From: Alnus glutinosa
Lineage: Eukaryota > Streptophyta > Magnoliopsida > Fagales > Betulaceae
Assembly: GCF_958979055.1 (NCBI RefSeq)
Contig: NC_084894.1
Location: 25,327,616-25,391,615 of the forward strand
Length of the DNA stretch: 64,000 nucleotides
Reading direction: 5' to 3'
Shown piece after piece: positions 63,369-64,000 of this stretch; positions within the stretch are counted from its first letter, which is position 1, and each line of letters opens with the position of its first letter. The translations under genes were made by a program, and so were the position numbers. The notes under the pieces were generated by a model. The model was given only the letters and a program-made list of their open reading frames with translations. It did not search any database and was not told the origin of the DNA.

Positions 63369-64000
63369 TGACTGATGATGTTGAGAAGGATAATGATATG
63401 AAATAGAGTGAACCTTTTGACTTTTGTCTTCCTTAGTATATTACTCTTGATTATCATTGTAGTTCAAGATACAAGCTTTCAAATCAGCTCTCATATTCAA
63501 TCAATTTGACAAGTTCCTTTGTTTACAAGCATTTCATCTTGTTCAGTTGTTTGTGTTAATTTGGCCTGTATGCTTTATATAATTCAACCAAAAGTAATCT
63601 GTTTAAATTTCTATTATTTTGCTTATGGTGAACAGAGAACTTCACCCAACACAGCATCCGTGGGGTGGGGTAAGTTTAGCTAGAAGGATATGATTCTTGA
63701 AACAGAGGAACTCTCATGGCTTAGGTGTGTAGGATATCCCGCTTGCATTCCTCCTGGTAACGTGGCTATAAACCAAGAGAATGTAATTATGCTGTATAAC
63801 TGATTAGACTAATGTGTCAAATGAGGAATATATCTTTTTGTTCATGGGCTAGCTAATTTCGTGTTAGGTTCATGTACAGTTCGGACGTGTTGAAACATGA
63901 ATATAAGACTATAAGTTAACTTTAACCCGGCCTATTTAATTAAATGGGTTAGATCCCGTAATTTTAATTTACTAATTTCGTGTTAGGTTTACAAGTCATT
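63369..64000. other. RPAC2 3' flank
   Basis: 3'UTR-like sequence to about 63600, then AT-rich DNA. AATTTCGTGTTAGGTT occurs at about 63856 and again at 63974, a short direct repeat. No further gene was recognised before the window ends. Confidence 0.35.

Overview
The window is nuclear DNA from a flowering plant, most likely a woody eudicot. Supporting signs are intron-rich genes with GT/AG junctions, plant-only families (BSK, DUF3527, inositolphosphotransferase, class I small heat shock protein), an AT-rich background and very dense small transposons. I cannot name the species; a rosid or Fagales-type tree is a guess. No rRNA, tRNA gene, CRISPR array or operon was seen.

Layout. Positions 1-538 hold the 5' end of a cytosolic glutamyl-tRNA synthetase gene on the minus strand, and 640-3180 is repeat debris (a retrotransposon remnant and a SINE). 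3180-11600 is a tandem duplication carrying two nearly identical intronless class I HSP20 genes; later insertions distinguish the copies. 12130-21513 is a second, apparently non-coding tandem duplication, also told apart by nested insertions. 21514-25870 is gene-poor and contains a 5'-truncated LINE with a 17-bp target duplication.

From about 25.9 kb genes become frequent: a DUF3527 gene (27942-30817, with an inferred upstream 5'UTR exon), an inositol phosphorylceramide synthase gene with 11 coding exons (36201-40678) whose C-terminal tail looks eroded, a BSK5-like brassinosteroid-signalling pseudokinase with 10 coding exons (48660-53138), TIM10 on the minus strand with 5 coding exons (54468-57458), and RPAC2, a shared subunit of RNA polymerases I and III (59869-63368). 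Intergenic DNA and introns are full of MITEs, TIR elements, SINEs, a miniature LTR (TRIM) element and poly-A retroposons.

The genes do unrelated housekeeping or signalling jobs: tRNA charging, heat stress chaperoning, sphingolipid synthesis, brassinosteroid signalling, mitochondrial import and rRNA/tRNA transcription. They are not a functional cluster. The most notable structures are a 2.1-kb Pack-MULE-like element in the last RPAC2 intron carrying a broken caleosin 3' end, a TRIM element whose right LTR is split by two nested TIR elements, the two adjacent tandem duplications with dated insertions, and GC-rich interior cassettes shared by different TIR families. Exon coordinates were derived by hand from reading frame, GT/AG junctions and remembered family sequences; no alignment was run.
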